Shown piece after piece: positions 39,829 to 49,965 of a DNA stretch of 64,000 nucleotides; position 1 is the stretch's first letter; each line of letters begins with the position of its first letter. The translations under genes and the position numbers were made by a program. This stretch comes from Caballeronia jiangsuensis (GTDB taxonomy: Bacteria > Pseudomonadota > Gammaproteobacteria > Burkholderiales > Burkholderiaceae), in NCBI GenBank assembly GCA_000648925.1, contig JFHF01000001.1, forward strand, positions 434,001-498,000, given 5' to 3'. The notes below the pieces were generated by a model. That model ran no database searches. It had not been told where the DNA came from and saw only the letters and a list, made by a program, of their open reading frames with translations.

Positions 39829-39964
39829 AGTGTAGTCAGGGTATGCCGGTCTCGCCCGATGCGCCGCTCGTCGGCCGTTCTAGGTCGTATCCTAGGCGGA
39901 CATGGGCGGCGCGCTGCTAGTATCACGCGCGTCGAATCAAGCGCTTGGCGCTGCGAGGGCGGAA

Positions 39965-40831
39965 ATGCAGTTAGACGGTTATTTCATCAACCTGGACAGA
40001 AGCGCGGACCGACGCCGATCGCTGGAAACGCAATTGGCCAGCCTCGGGTGCGATGGGCGAATCACGCGCTTTCCCGCAATCGATGGCGCTGCGCACGGGC
40101 CGTTCGACAACGCCGCCATGAACGGCATCTGGGCGTGCCGGCAATCGCACGAAGAAGTTATCCGAATCTCCAGCGACACGACCGCCACGGTCGTGCTGGA
40201 AGACGATGTGGAAATCAGCCGTGAGTTTCCATCGGTGGTGAACGAGCATGTTCTCGGTCAGTTCGTCGGCGCTTACCCGCAGTGCGATGTGCTGTTTCTC
40301 GATTGTTGTCCTTTCTATGCTCAGGTGCCGCTTCTGCTCGCGCAGGCAGAGCTGCGCATGCGCGGGCGCGCAATGTCCAAGTCGGGCGGCGCTGAGCGAC
40401 ACGGCTTTTCCGGCGTGAGCGTGCTCGACGCGAAAGGGACGTATGCATACTGCACAGCCTCGTATGTCGTCACGCCGAAGGGAAAGCAAACGCTGCGTGG
40501 GCTGCTGTCGTCGAGCACGGATGCGACCACCCCGATCGATATCCTCTTCAGGGACTGGATCGCAAGCGGCGCGCTGTCGGCGCTGCTGACCATTCCCTTT
40601 CTCGCCACGCCGAAGTTCGAGAGCGTCTCCACGATGCCATACGAAGAACTCGAATCGCCGCTGCTGGAGCGCCGCGAAGGTCAGTTGATCAACGGAATCC
40701 GCAGACTGCTTTTCGCGGGCGATGCGGACCTGGACATGCGCGAGATCGCTTCACTCTTGCCCGTCGTCGAGAGTTCGAGCGAGTACCGGCTCGGCATGCA
40801 GCTTTACGAGGCGTGCCGGACGACGTACTGA
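39965..40831 (+). CDS. Glycosyltransferase family 25 protein
   Basis: 288 aa from ATG 39965 with GGGCGGA upstream. GT25 (LPS galactosyltransferase-type) motifs: GYFINLDRSADRRRSLETQL at the N-terminus, ACRQSHEEVI and VVLEDDVEIS (acidic metal/sugar-nucleotide site). Probable role in adding a sugar to surface glycan; acceptor unknown. It is isolated from other surface-polysaccharide genes. Confidence 0.82.
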   Translation: MQLDGYFINLDRSADRRRSLETQLASLGCDGRITRFPAIDGAAHGPFDNAAMNGIWACRQSHEEVIRISSDTTATVVLEDDVEISREFPSVVNEHVLGQFVGAYPQCDVLFLDCCPFYAQVPLLLAQAELRMRGRAMSKSGGAERHGFSGVSVLDAKGTYAYCTASYVVTPKGKQTLRGLLSSSTDATTPIDILFRDWIASGALSALLTIPFLATPKFESVSTMPYEELESPLLERREGQLINGIRRLLFAGDADLDMREIASLLPVVESSSEYRLGMQLYEACRTTY

Positions 40832-40933
40832 TCACGCGTTCGAGGGCGGGCCTGTCTTGAGCGAAGTGATGCGCGATAATCTCTTTCGACCCGCCACACT
40901 CGATGGCCGGCGCCGACTCCACACGATATCGCC

Positions 40934-41797
40934 ATGCCCGTCCTGAACGAACTCTTCGTCTATCCGATCAAGTCCTGCGCCGGCATTTCGCTGCGCCGCG
41001 CGACGCTCCTCGACACGGGTCTCGAATACGACCGTCACTGGATGGTGACCGATCCGGCAGGCGCGATGTTCACTCAACGTTCGCATTCGCGCATGGCGCT
41101 GATCAAAACCGGGTTCGATGGCGACGATCTCGTCATCGACGCGCCCGGCATGCCGGCGCTTCGCACGCCGCTCTCCGCCGAAGCGCTCATCGATGCGCGA
41201 CCGATCCGCGCGACTGTGTGGCGCGATACCGTCGCCGCACTCGACTCGGGCGAGCACGCCGCGCAATGGTTCAGCGAGTTTCTCGGCATTCCCGCGCGGC
41301 TCGTGCGTTTTTCGCCGTCCTCGCGTCGCGATGTCAGCGACGAATGGACCGCACCGCACAACACCCATACGCGTTTCGCGGATCAGTTTCCGCTGCTGGT
41401 GGTCGGCCAGGCATCGCTCGACGATCTCAACGCGCGTCTGTCGGTGAAGGGCGCGCCGGGCATCGGGGCCAATCGCTTCCGGCCGAATCTCGTGATCGGC
41501 GGGCTCGATGCGTACGAAGAGGATTTCGTCGGCGACATGCAGATTCGCGCGCCGGGACGCGATGTGCAATTGCGGCTCGTGAAGCTCTGCACGCGCTGTC
41601 CGATTCCATCGATCGATCAGGATACGGGCGCGCACGATCCCTCATGGCCGCACGAGCCGCTCGACACGATGAGCGCGTATCGCGGCAGCGACCAGTTCGA
41701 CGGCGCGCTCACCTTCGGCAAGAACGCGATCGTTCTGAAAGGCGAGGGCGTCGCGCTGGAAGTCGGACAGGAAGTGGAAGCGGAAATCGACTTCTGA
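40934..41797 (+). CDS. MOSC-domain protein (YcbX-like)
   Basis: 287 aa: MOSC N-terminal beta-barrel (ELFVYPIKSCAGISLRRATL) plus a MOSC domain with the cofactor Cys region LVKLCTRCPIPSID. Family members bind sulfurated molybdenum cofactor and reduce N-hydroxylated compounds or donate sulfur. It lacks the C-terminal ferredoxin domain of full-length YcbX (about 370 aa), so it would need an external electron donor. Gene stands alone between GT25 and a convergent regulator. Confidence 0.85.
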   Translation: MPVLNELFVYPIKSCAGISLRRATLLDTGLEYDRHWMVTDPAGAMFTQRSHSRMALIKTGFDGDDLVIDAPGMPALRTPLSAEALIDARPIRATVWRDTVAALDSGEHAAQWFSEFLGIPARLVRFSPSSRRDVSDEWTAPHNTHTRFADQFPLLVVGQASLDDLNARLSVKGAPGIGANRFRPNLVIGGLDAYEEDFVGDMQIRAPGRDVQLRLVKLCTRCPIPSIDQDTGAHDPSWPHEPLDTMSAYRGSDQFDGALTFGKNAIVLKGEGVALEVGQEVEAEIDF

Positions 41798-41801
41798 CGA
41801 T

Positions 41802-42749
41802 TCACGCGTCGAGCGCGGCTTTCGCGCACAACTCGTCGGTCACGAGCCCCGACAACCATTTCCCCTTCAGCGCGGCGATCAGCGCTTCGCGCTTGCGCTC
41901 GCCGCCCGCGAAGCCGATGGTCGGGCGTTTGGGCGGCGTATCGAGCTTGAGGCTCGTCACGCGCGCGCCGGTTTTCGATGTCACGCGCTTGCCGTGCGCA
42001 TCGATCGGCAGGCCGAGCCATTCGGCGACGGCGCCCGCCGACATCAACTCATCGACTTCCGTGCGCGTGATGAAGCCGTCCTGGTGGAGCGGGCAGTTCA
42101 CGCCCACGTTGCCGATGCCGACGAACGCCACATCCGCCTGCTGCGCGAGTTCGCTGACGATGCGATACAGCCGGTGATTGACCCACTGCGCGCGTTCGGT
42201 TTCGCTGTCGGCCATGAGCGGCGCGGGCAGCATGAAGTGCTTGCCGCCGGTCTTTTCGGATAGCTGCTGAGCCACGTCGTAACGATTCGACGATCCGTCC
42301 TGCGCGATCGCACCGACCATCGATACGAAGCGATGCTGCGGCCGGTCGATCTGTCCGATCTGTGCGACGCAGGCCTTCAACGTGCGCCCGCTGCCGATCG
42401 ATACGACGAGCGGTTTCTCTTCGAGCAGATAGCGCTCCATCACTTGCGCGCCCGCGACGGCGAGCTTGCGATCGACCTGTTCGGGCGCGTCGCCGTCGAT
42501 GGGGACGACTTCGCACATCGCGAGACCGTAGCGGTCGGTGAGCGCTTTCGCGAGCGACAGACAGTCGGCGATGCGATGATCCACACGCACGCGGATCAGG
42601 TTCTTCTCGACCGCGAACGCGACGAGCCGCTGCGCCACCGGACGCGAGATCTGCAGCTTTTCGGCGATCTCGTTTTGGGTGTTGCCGGCGACGTAGTAGA
42701 GCCACGCTGCGCGCGTCGCGAGATCGAGTTTTTCGGTGGATTTGGGCAC
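41802..42749 (-). CDS. SorC/DeoR-type sugar-binding transcriptional regulator
   Basis: About 315 aa. Helix-turn-helix GNTQNEIAEKLQISRPVAQRLVAFA, then the SorC sugar-binding domain (VSIGSGRTLKACVAQIG, VAFVGIGNVGVNCPLHQDGF, VTDELCAKAAL). The start is uncertain: GTG 42749 fits the family (PKSTEKLDLATRAAWLYY) but has no clear ribosome-binding site. Copy 2 of the repeat sits just upstream, between it and xylB. Probable controller of the arabinitol/sorbitol genes; ligand likely a polyol or sugar phosphate. Confidence 0.82.
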   Translation of the reverse strand: MPKSTEKLDLATRAAWLYYVAGNTQNEIAEKLQISRPVAQRLVAFAVEKNLIRVRVDHRIADCLSLAKALTDRYGLAMCEVVPIDGDAPEQVDRKLAVAGAQVMERYLLEEKPLVVSIGSGRTLKACVAQIGQIDRPQHRFVSMVGAIAQDGSSNRYDVAQQLSEKTGGKHFMLPAPLMADSETERAQWVNHRLYRIVSELAQQADVAFVGIGNVGVNCPLHQDGFITRTEVDELMSAGAVAEWLGLPIDAHGKRVTSKTGARVTSLKLDTPPKRPTIGFAGGERKREALIAALKGKWLSGLVTDELCAKAALDA

Positions 42750-42787
42750 TGGGTTTGTTTTTTTTAAGGTGTTGTGGTTGGTGGGTG

Positions 42788-43389
42788 TCCCGTTATCGTG
42801 TCGGTCTATTAGCACTGCCCCTGTGCGGGGCGGCAGTCACTTTCTTTGCTGCTGCAAAGAAAGTAACCAAAGAAACAGCTATCCCCAGCCTAAGCACTTC
42901 ACACCGGCCGCGGCACAGACGATTGGCCTAATGGCCCGGCAATAGCGAGTGCCCCCACAAGCAGACAAGGGCTTGGACCGCGCACGGTCTGCCGCACCAA
43001 ATGTTTGGCGTCACTGGTTCAGCACCAAATAGCTCCGGCCCGCTTCGCGGCCGATGGGTCAATCGGGTGCGCGAGTGCTTCTTCTTCGACGGTTTCCCTC
43101 GCATACCCAACGGCAGCGCGAAGCGCTGTGCCGAAGCTCTTTCGTGCTGAACCAGCGCTCTCAAACAACTAGCTTGTCAGACCGTGCGCGAGCCAAGACC
43201 GATCGGGCCTTTGGGGGCGACACTTAGGCGAGTGCCACGGGCGGCTGGCAAGCATGGCCAACGTGCGTGTGACCGCGGGCGGTGAGAAGCTGTTTCTTTG
43301 GTTACTTTCTTTGCAGCAGCAAAGAAAGTGACTGCCGCCCCGCACAGGGGCAGTGCTAATAGACCGACACGCCAACGGGATCCGGCGAA
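42788..43389. repeat. Long intergenic inverted-repeat element, copy 2 (inverted)
   Basis: Same element as at 21064 but in the opposite orientation: it begins with the side carrying CAGCTATCCCCAGCC and ends CACGCCAACGGGATCCGGCGAA. Both terminal hairpins are present. It separates the regulator gene from xylB on the minus strand, ending 46 bases before the xylB stop codon. Confidence 0.9.
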
Positions 43390-43435
43390 AAAAAACCGCC
43401 AACAATCTCCATAGAAGCCCACGAAAACCACAAAA

Positions 43436-44917
43436 TCAAGCGAGTCGAGGCCGCGCCGGATCAAACAACGGCCTGACATGCTGATAAAGCTCGCGAAACC
43501 CTTTCAACCGCTGCCGCAACATCTCATGCCGCTCGGAGTTCGGCGTGAACTCCTGCTTGATCTCGGGCTTGGCGAGCACCGTCGCCGGATCGCCCCCCGC
43601 CGCGAGCCACCCGAGCCGCGCTGCCCCGAGCGCCGCCCCTGTCTCGCCACCGCCGTGCGTGCGCGTCGGCGTATCGAACGCATCGGCGAACATCTGCGCC
43701 CAGTACGCGCTGCGCGCACCGCCGCCAAGCATCGACAATGCCCGCGCCTGCGTCCCCGCCGATTGCAGCGCGTCCAGACCATCGGTCAAAGAAAGCGTCA
43801 CGCCTTCGAGCACGGAATAGCCGAGCAACGCGCGATCGGTCGCATGCGTCATGCCGAAGAACACGCCCTGCGCGTACGGATCGTTGTGCGGCGTGCGCTC
43901 GCCGCTCAGATACGGCAGGAACAATGGCGCGGAAGGCAGCACATCGGCGGGCAAGGCTTCGATTTCGGCGAGCAAGGTCGGCTCGTCCGTCGACGTCAGC
44001 TTGCACACCCAGCGCAAACAGCTCGCCGCCGACAAAACCACGCTCATCTGATGCCAGCGATCCGGAATCGCGTGGCAGAACGCATGCACCGCCGACGCCG
44101 GATTCGGCCGGAAGCGATCGCCGATCACACACAGCACGCCCGATGTGCCGAGCGACAGAAAACCATCGCCCGGATCGGTCGCGCCGATGCCCACCGCGCT
44201 CGCGGCATTGTCGCCGCCGCCCGCCGCGACGACCACGCCTGCGCCCAGGCCGAATTCGCGCGCAAGCTCCGGCCTCAATGTGCCCGACGGCTCGCTGCCC
44301 TCGGCCAGCGACGGCATCTGCTGACGCGACATCCCGCACGCGGCGAGCAGCTCGTCGGACCAGTCGCGGCGCGCGACATCGAGCCAGAGCGTGCCCGCGG
44401 CATCCGATGGATCGGACACCTTCGTGCCCGTCAGATGCATCCGCAAATAATCCTTCGGCAAGAGCACGCACGCGGTCTGCTTGAAGATCTCCGGTTCGTT
44501 ATGCGCGACCCAGAGGAGCTTCGGCGCGGTGAAGCCCGGCATCGCCAGATTGCCGGCTATCTCGTGCAGATTCGGCGCGCGCTCGTAGAGTTCGGCGCAC
44601 TCCTTGTCGCTGCGCATGTCGTTCCAGAGAATCGCGGGGCGCAGCACGTTGTCGTGCGAATCGAGCAGCACCGCACCGTGCATCTGCCCCGAGAGGCCGA
44701 TGCCGCGCACCTGCGCGAATTCATCGGGAAACTTCTCGCGCAGCTTGAAGAGTGCGGCGCGCGTGCCTTCCCACCAGTCGAGCGGATTCTGTTCCGACCA
44801 GCGCGGCTTCGGACGCGATACGGTGAACGGCGTGCCCGCCGTGCCGATGACGCTGCCGTCGCTCGCAAGCAGCAGAACTTTCACTTCGGAGGTGCCGAGG
44901 TCGATGCCTAAGTACAT
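43436..44917 (-). CDS. xylB: Xylulokinase of the arabinitol operon
   Basis: 493 aa FGGY kinase; start ATG 44917 (MYLGIDLGTSEVKVLLLASDG). GIGLSGQMHGAVLLD is the xylulokinase signature; FLSLGTSGVLCVIGDRF and LSMLGGGARSAYWAQMFAD are ATP-site motifs. Phosphorylates D-xylulose produced by the dehydrogenase encoded 170 bases upstream on the same strand. Distinct from the shorter xylulokinase at 16271. Confidence 0.93.
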   Translation of the reverse strand: MYLGIDLGTSEVKVLLLASDGSVIGTAGTPFTVSRPKPRWSEQNPLDWWEGTRAALFKLREKFPDEFAQVRGIGLSGQMHGAVLLDSHDNVLRPAILWNDMRSDKECAELYERAPNLHEIAGNLAMPGFTAPKLLWVAHNEPEIFKQTACVLLPKDYLRMHLTGTKVSDPSDAAGTLWLDVARRDWSDELLAACGMSRQQMPSLAEGSEPSGTLRPELAREFGLGAGVVVAAGGGDNAASAVGIGATDPGDGFLSLGTSGVLCVIGDRFRPNPASAVHAFCHAIPDRWHQMSVVLSAASCLRWVCKLTSTDEPTLLAEIEALPADVLPSAPLFLPYLSGERTPHNDPYAQGVFFGMTHATDRALLGYSVLEGVTLSLTDGLDALQSAGTQARALSMLGGGARSAYWAQMFADAFDTPTRTHGGGETGAALGAARLGWLAAGGDPATVLAKPEIKQEFTPNSERHEMLRQRLKGFRELYQHVRPLFDPARPRLA

Positions 44918-45087
44918 GAACGGACCCTTTGTCGTTGCCGGGATCGACCCGGCCAAAACCCAAGCGTGGCGCCAAGGTAGCGGGAGGCGCTAATTTAACG
45001 CCACGCGAAGCGCCGCGCCATGGGCACATTACCCGAGCGACGCGGCGCTGGTTTGAACTCGCGTTTAGGACGGCGATAACGCCTGGC

Positions 45088-46467
45088 TTATGGTCGGTTG
45101 GCGAGCCACGCATCGACCTTCGAAATCGCGTTGCGCATCACGCGTTCCAGACCTTCGGTCTGCGCCATGCTGCCCCACAGAAGCTTGTCGGCCGTGAACG
45201 CCTTGACCGGATCGGGCGCCGTGAAGAACGCATGCGCGACCGCGGGGTCCATCACGCCGTCCTGATACGTATAAGACAGCTTGCCTTCGTGCCAGCGTTC
45301 GAGAAAGCGGAAGAAGAGCGCGGGCAGGATGGCGGTCGAATCGGGATCGACGTTGCGCGCGAAGCATTCCGAGAGCGTCGGCGCGATGAAGCCCGGCAGC
45401 TTCGAGAAGCCATCGGCCGCGACGCGCTGATTCGTGTCCTTGATGTACGGGTTGCTGAAGCGATCGAGCACGACATCGCGATACTTCGCGAGATCGATCG
45501 GGCTGGGCGTGAGACAGGGGATTACGTCGTCGGTGACGTAGGCGTCGGCGAGCGCGCGAATCTCGAGGTCCTGCGTGCCTTCGTGGATGTATTGCAGCCC
45601 GACGAGCGTGCCCGCCCACGCGATGCAGCTATGGCTCGCATTGAGGATGCGGATCTTCGCTTCCTCGTACGGATGCACCGATTCGACCATCTCCGCGCCG
45701 ACCTTCTCCCACGCGGGCCGCCCGGCGATGAAGTTGTCCTCGATCACCCACTGGATGAACTTTTCGCCCATCACCGGCGCTTTATCGTCGAAACCGGTCG
45801 CGGCCTTCACGCGCTCGGCGACGTCGGGCGTCGGACGTGGCGTGATGCGATCGACCATCGCGTTCGGGCACGATGTGTTCGCGATCATCCAGTCGCGCAG
45901 CGCGGTCTCGCCGCGCCGCTCCAGGAATTCGAGCATGCCCGCCTTGAAGCGGTCGCCGTTGCTGCGCAGGTTGTCGCAGTTCTGAAGCGACACCTTGCCC
46001 GCGCCGTTCTTCATGCGCGCATCGAGGATGGCGGCGAGCGCGCCGTAGATGGTCGTCTTCGCGCCTTTCAGGTCGGCGGCGAGATCGGCGTTGGCGGTGT
46101 CGAGCTTGTCGTGCTCGTCGAGGTAATAGCCGCCTTCCGTGACGGTGAACGACACGATCTTCGTCTTCGGGTCCGCGCCCGTCGCGATCAGTTCGTTCAG
46201 ATCGGCGGACCACGGCACGACCTTTTTGATCGCGCGGATGGTCTCGTATTCGCGCTCGCCCTTGGGCGTGACGGTTTCGAGCGTGTACTCGCCGTTTTGC
46301 GCGGCGAGCGCATCGAGCACGGCGTTCATGTCGCCGCGAATATTGCCGACGGCGAGCGACCAGCTTTGATCGCCTGTCTCGTTCAGTCGATGCAGATACC
46401 ACGCCTGATGCGCGCGATGAAAAGACCCGGCGCCGATGTGCAGGATCACGTTGGGTTCGCTAGTCAT
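45088..46467 (-). CDS. dalD: D-arabinitol 4-dehydrogenase (polyol long-chain dehydrogenase)
   Basis: 459 aa NAD-dependent polyol-specific long-chain dehydrogenase. N-terminal [50 protein letters not shown] and the catalytic [14 protein letters not shown] (Lys, Asn, His). Closest in my memory to DalD, which oxidises D-arabinitol to D-xylulose; mannitol 2-dehydrogenase is the alternative. With the adjacent xylulokinase it completes arabinitol catabolism to D-xylulose 5-phosphate; SmoEFGK may import the polyol. Confidence 0.87.
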   Translation of the reverse strand: MTSEPNVILHIGAGSFHRAHQAWYLHRLNETGDQSWSLAVGNIRGDMNAVLDALAAQNGEYTLETVTPKGEREYETIRAIKKVVPWSADLNELIATGADPKTKIVSFTVTEGGYYLDEHDKLDTANADLAADLKGAKTTIYGALAAILDARMKNGAGKVSLQNCDNLRSNGDRFKAGMLEFLERRGETALRDWMIANTSCPNAMVDRITPRPTPDVAERVKAATGFDDKAPVMGEKFIQWVIEDNFIAGRPAWEKVGAEMVESVHPYEEAKIRILNASHSCIAWAGTLVGLQYIHEGTQDLEIRALADAYVTDDVIPCLTPSPIDLAKYRDVVLDRFSNPYIKDTNQRVAADGFSKLPGFIAPTLSECFARNVDPDSTAILPALFFRFLERWHEGKLSYTYQDGVMDPAVAHAFFTAPDPVKAFTADKLLWGSMAQTEGLERVMRNAISKVDAWLANRP

Positions 46468-46929
46468 GTCGTCTCTTCCTTCTGATTGGCGGTGCGTCCG
46501 TTCTTCGCGGACGGCTGGTCGCGGTGGCGCGCGAGGCGCTCAACGCGGTTGAGGTGAGCATTTGCTCTATCGATGATCGAATGATCGTATTCGCCCGGAG
46601 GAAAGTCAAGGCGCGATGCTTCCTGCGACGCGGCGCAATTTGCGCGCCTCGCGATGGGCTATCCACCGTCGATGCTGCCGGCGTGGCAGCGCTGCGGTGC
46701 ACAAATTTCATTGGGGAGAGCGGATTGGGAATAACCCGTATAGGCACTCCGACGACCGATGCATGACGGTGCGTGAGCCAATTGCCTTTAAACATAGGCG
46801 GAAAAAACGCTACGCGGGCGACGGGCGACGTGAAGTCGACGAGAATATGGAGCCGCTATTTGCAGGTCGAATTGTTGAAGCGTCATCGCGCGGGATTTCA
46901 TTTGACGATCAACGGGGTTGCGGCGGGTT
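46468..46929. other. Intergenic region upstream of dalD, up to repeat copy 3
   Basis: 462 bases. It must contain the dalD promoter; a direct repeat TGATCG-AA-TGATCG near 46570 could be an operator. A frame from GTG 46773 (MSQLPLNIGGKNATRATG) runs into repeat copy 3 and looks at most like a gene remnant. Confidence 0.4.
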
Positions 46930-47540
46930 TTCGCCGGATCCCGTTGGCGTGGTGGTCTATTAGCACTGCCCCTCCCCGGGGCGGGGGTCACTTTCTTTGC
47001 TGCTGCAAAGAAAGTAACCAAAGAAAGCAGCTTCTCATCGCCCGCGGTCACACGCACGTTGGCCATGCTTGCCAGCGGCCCGTGGCACTCGCCTAAGTGT
47101 CGCCCTCGAAGGCCCAATCGGGCTTGGATCGCGCACGGTCTGACAAGCTAGTTGTTTTAGGGCGCTGGTTCAGCACGAAAGAGCTTCGGCACAGCGCTAC
47201 GCGCTGCCGTTGGGTCTGCGAGGGAAACCGAAGAGAAGAAGCGCGCGCAGACCCGATTGACCGATCGGCCGCGAAGCGGGCTGGAGCTATTTGGTGCTGA
47301 ACCAGTTCGTTCTGTGGTGCGATGTGTCAGACCGTGCGCGGTCCAAGCCCTTGTCTGCTTGTGAGGGCACTCGCTACAGCCGGGCCACTAGGCCAATCGT
47401 CTGTGCCGCGGCCGGTGTGAAGTGCTTAGGCTGGGGATAGCTGTTTCTTTGGTTACTTTCTTTGCAGCAGCAAAGAAAGTGACTGCCGCCCCGCACAGGG
47501 GCAGTGCTAATAGACCAACACGCTAACGGGATCCGGCGAA
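46930..47540. repeat. Long intergenic inverted-repeat element, copy 3 (611 bp)
   Basis: Starts TTCGCCGGATCCCG and ends CGGGATCCGGCGAA, giving a clear outer inverted repeat. Same orientation and length as copy 1. Terminal hairpins ACTTTCTTTGC/GCAAAGAAAGT intact at both ends. It ends 9 bases before the stop codon of the EAL-domain gene. Confidence 0.92.
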
Positions 47541-47549
47541 GAAAAACCC

Positions 47550-48422
47550 CTACCGCCCATGAAACGCCGGATGAGCATCAAACACCGGCCCCTGCACGAA
47601 ATGCACATCAAACTGCTGCAAAGCATTGAACTGCGTTTCATCGCCGACATTGGAAAAGATGAGCGGAATCTTCAACCGATTCGCATATCCCACGAGATGC
47701 TTCACAACAGAATCGCGTAATGCCGCGCCGGCATCCATCTTGATGAAATCGAGCCGCGCCATATCCGACACCGCCATGATCTGTCCGGCATTGGGCAGAT
47801 TCCCGGCGACCTTGAACCCATAGCGCTGATAGCTCTTGGTGAGATAACCAAGAAACGTCTTGTGCGCGACCGCCGCAGCCGGCAATTCGATCACCACGCG
47901 CGACGGGCTCAGCCCGAACTCCATCAGCACCGAAGAGAAATGCAGCCCGTGGTCGTACTTCACGCTCTTCAACAGCCGCTCGTGCACGCGCAAGAACAAA
48001 AGCCCCGGCCGATGCGGCCCGAAGAAGTTGAACGCGTGCACCGCGCGCGACAGCCGGTCGAGCGCCACCAGTTCGCGATCGTCTTCGAGTTGCCCGAACG
48101 GGTCGCGCGGCGCATCGCCCTGAATCAGCGTCAATGCCTGTACGCCGAGTTCATCGCCGAAACGCTCGGCGCTCTCCGGCGACGCGCTCAATGTCTGCGG
48201 AAAGCTATGCGTGCCGACATCGAAGATCGGCTCATAAGCGCTCGATATGCACAGATCGCGGTAACGCGCGATGGCCTCGCCGGCATGCTCGTTTTGACCA
48301 AGCGCGACATGCGCGCCGAGAAACGGATGTTCCGCGGCGCGGGCGACGAGTTCAGGCAAGGACGGGGCGATCATGGATGGCGCATTCGTGTCGTGAGGCG
48401 TGCCGTACCAGGCGATTTTCAT
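47550..48422 (-). CDS. Degenerate EAL-domain protein
   Basis: 290 aa. The fold of an EAL phosphodiesterase is recognisable (SSAYEPIFDVGTHSF, GLLFLRVHERLL, RVVIELPAAAV, RLDFIKMDAG, VQGPVFDAHPAF) but the signature E-A/V-L and the metal-binding DDFG are missing; the latter reads NLPNAG. So it should not hydrolyse cyclic di-GMP and is probably a binding or regulatory protein. Divergent from hmgA. An inner Met17 could also be the start. Confidence 0.82.
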   Translation of the reverse strand: MKIAWYGTPHDTNAPSMIAPSLPELVARAAEHPFLGAHVALGQNEHAGEAIARYRDLCISSAYEPIFDVGTHSFPQTLSASPESAERFGDELGVQALTLIQGDAPRDPFGQLEDDRELVALDRLSRAVHAFNFFGPHRPGLLFLRVHERLLKSVKYDHGLHFSSVLMEFGLSPSRVVIELPAAAVAHKTFLGYLTKSYQRYGFKVAGNLPNAGQIMAVSDMARLDFIKMDAGAALRDSVVKHLVGYANRLKIPLIFSNVGDETQFNALQQFDVHFVQGPVFDAHPAFHGR

Positions 48423-48627
48423 TGGAAGGATCGATGGTATCAGCGCGCAACACCGCGTCCAGCACCAAATTCACATATTGATATGCCGAAGGAAGCGCAT
48501 CGATTAAGGGTTTACGAGAAATTTCACTAATCGTAATTGGTTTTACTATGCGTAAAACGCAACGACTGGCGTGCCGCGCTCGCCGTCGTCGCCTGACCTG
48601 TCGTACTTTTCGTCGAGGATTTCGACC

Positions 48628-49965
48628 ATGCCAACGTTCGAGACGCATACGGACGCGAATCAGCACTATCAATCCGGCTTCGCCAACGACTTCGCCACCG
48701 AGGCGCTGCCGGGCGCGCTGCCGATCGGCCGCAACTCGCCGCAGCGCGCGGCGTACGGTCTGTATGCCGAGCAGCTTTCGGGCACGGCGTTCACTGCGCC
48801 GCGCGCCCACAATCGGCGCTCGTGGCTCTATCGCATCCGTCCGGGCGCCGTGCACAAGCCGTTCACCCGCGTTCCCGCCGACGCGTTGCGCGCGAAGCTC
48901 GTCGGCAATTTCGCCGATGTGCCGCCGACGCCCCCCAACCAGCTTCGCTGGGATCCGCTGCCGATGCCCGCCGCGCCGACCGATTTCATCGACGGCTGGG
49001 TGACGATGGCCGGCAACGGCGCCGCCGAATCGATGAGCGGCTGCGCGATTCATCTCTATGCCGCGAACCGGTCGATGCAGGACCGATTCTTCTACAACAG
49101 CGACGGCGAACTGCTGATCGTGCCGCAGCAAGGCCGCCTCGCGATTTCGACGGAGCTCGGCAAGCTGGACGTCGAACCGTATGAGATCGCGGTGATTCCG
49201 CGCGGCGTGCGCTTCTCCGTTGCGCTGCCCGATGGCGACGCGCGCGGTTATATCTGCGAGAACTTCGGCGCGCTCTTGCAGTTGCCCGATCTCGGTCCGA
49301 TCGGCTCGAACGGGCTGGCGAATCCGCGCGACTTTCTCACGCCGCAGGCCGCCTATGAAGACCGCGAAGGCAAGTTCGAGCTCGTCACGAAGATGAACGG
49401 CGTGCTGTGGCGCGCGGATATTGGCCATTCGCCGCTCGATGTCGTCGCGTGGCACGGCAACTACGCGCCGTACAAGTACGACTTGCGCCACTTCAACACG
49501 ATCGGCTCGATCAGCTTCGATCATCCCGATCCGTCGATTTTCCTCGTGCTGCAATCACCGAGCGACACGCCGGGCGTCGACACGATCGACTTCGTGATCT
49601 TCCCGCCGCGCTGGCTCGCGGCCGAGGATACGTTCCGCCCGCCGTGGTTCCATCGCAATGTCGCGAGCGAGTTCATGGGCCTCGTGCATGGCGTCTACGA
49701 TGCGAAGGCCGAAGGCTTCGTGCCGGGCGGCGCGAGTCTGCACAACTGCATGTCGGGACATGGGCCAGATGCCGGGACGTTCGAGAAGGCATCGGCGAGC
49801 GATACCTCGAAGCCCGCGAAGGTCGACGCCACGATGGCCTTCATGTTCGAGACGCGCACCCTCATCAAGCCGACGCAGTTCGCGCTCGAAACCGCGCAAC
49901 TGCAGGCGAACTACTACGAGTGCTGGCAAGGCCTCACGAAACACTTCAACCCGGAGCAAAGATGA
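48628..49965 (+). CDS. hmgA: Homogentisate 1,2-dioxygenase
   Basis: 445 aa non-heme iron dioxygenase that opens the ring of homogentisate to maleylacetoacetate in tyrosine/phenylalanine breakdown. Start ATG 48628 ([18 protein letters not shown]). Signatures: [32 protein letters not shown] and the iron-binding region [18 protein letters not shown]...[10 protein letters not shown]. Overlaps fahA by four bases (ATGA), so the two are one operon. Confidence 0.96.
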   Translation: MPTFETHTDANQHYQSGFANDFATEALPGALPIGRNSPQRAAYGLYAEQLSGTAFTAPRAHNRRSWLYRIRPGAVHKPFTRVPADALRAKLVGNFADVPPTPPNQLRWDPLPMPAAPTDFIDGWVTMAGNGAAESMSGCAIHLYAANRSMQDRFFYNSDGELLIVPQQGRLAISTELGKLDVEPYEIAVIPRGVRFSVALPDGDARGYICENFGALLQLPDLGPIGSNGLANPRDFLTPQAAYEDREGKFELVTKMNGVLWRADIGHSPLDVVAWHGNYAPYKYDLRHFNTIGSISFDHPDPSIFLVLQSPSDTPGVDTIDFVIFPPRWLAAEDTFRPPWFHRNVASEFMGLVHGVYDAKAEGFVPGGASLHNCMSGHGPDAGTFEKASASDTSKPAKVDATMAFMFETRTLIKPTQFALETAQLQANYYECWQGLTKHFNPEQR

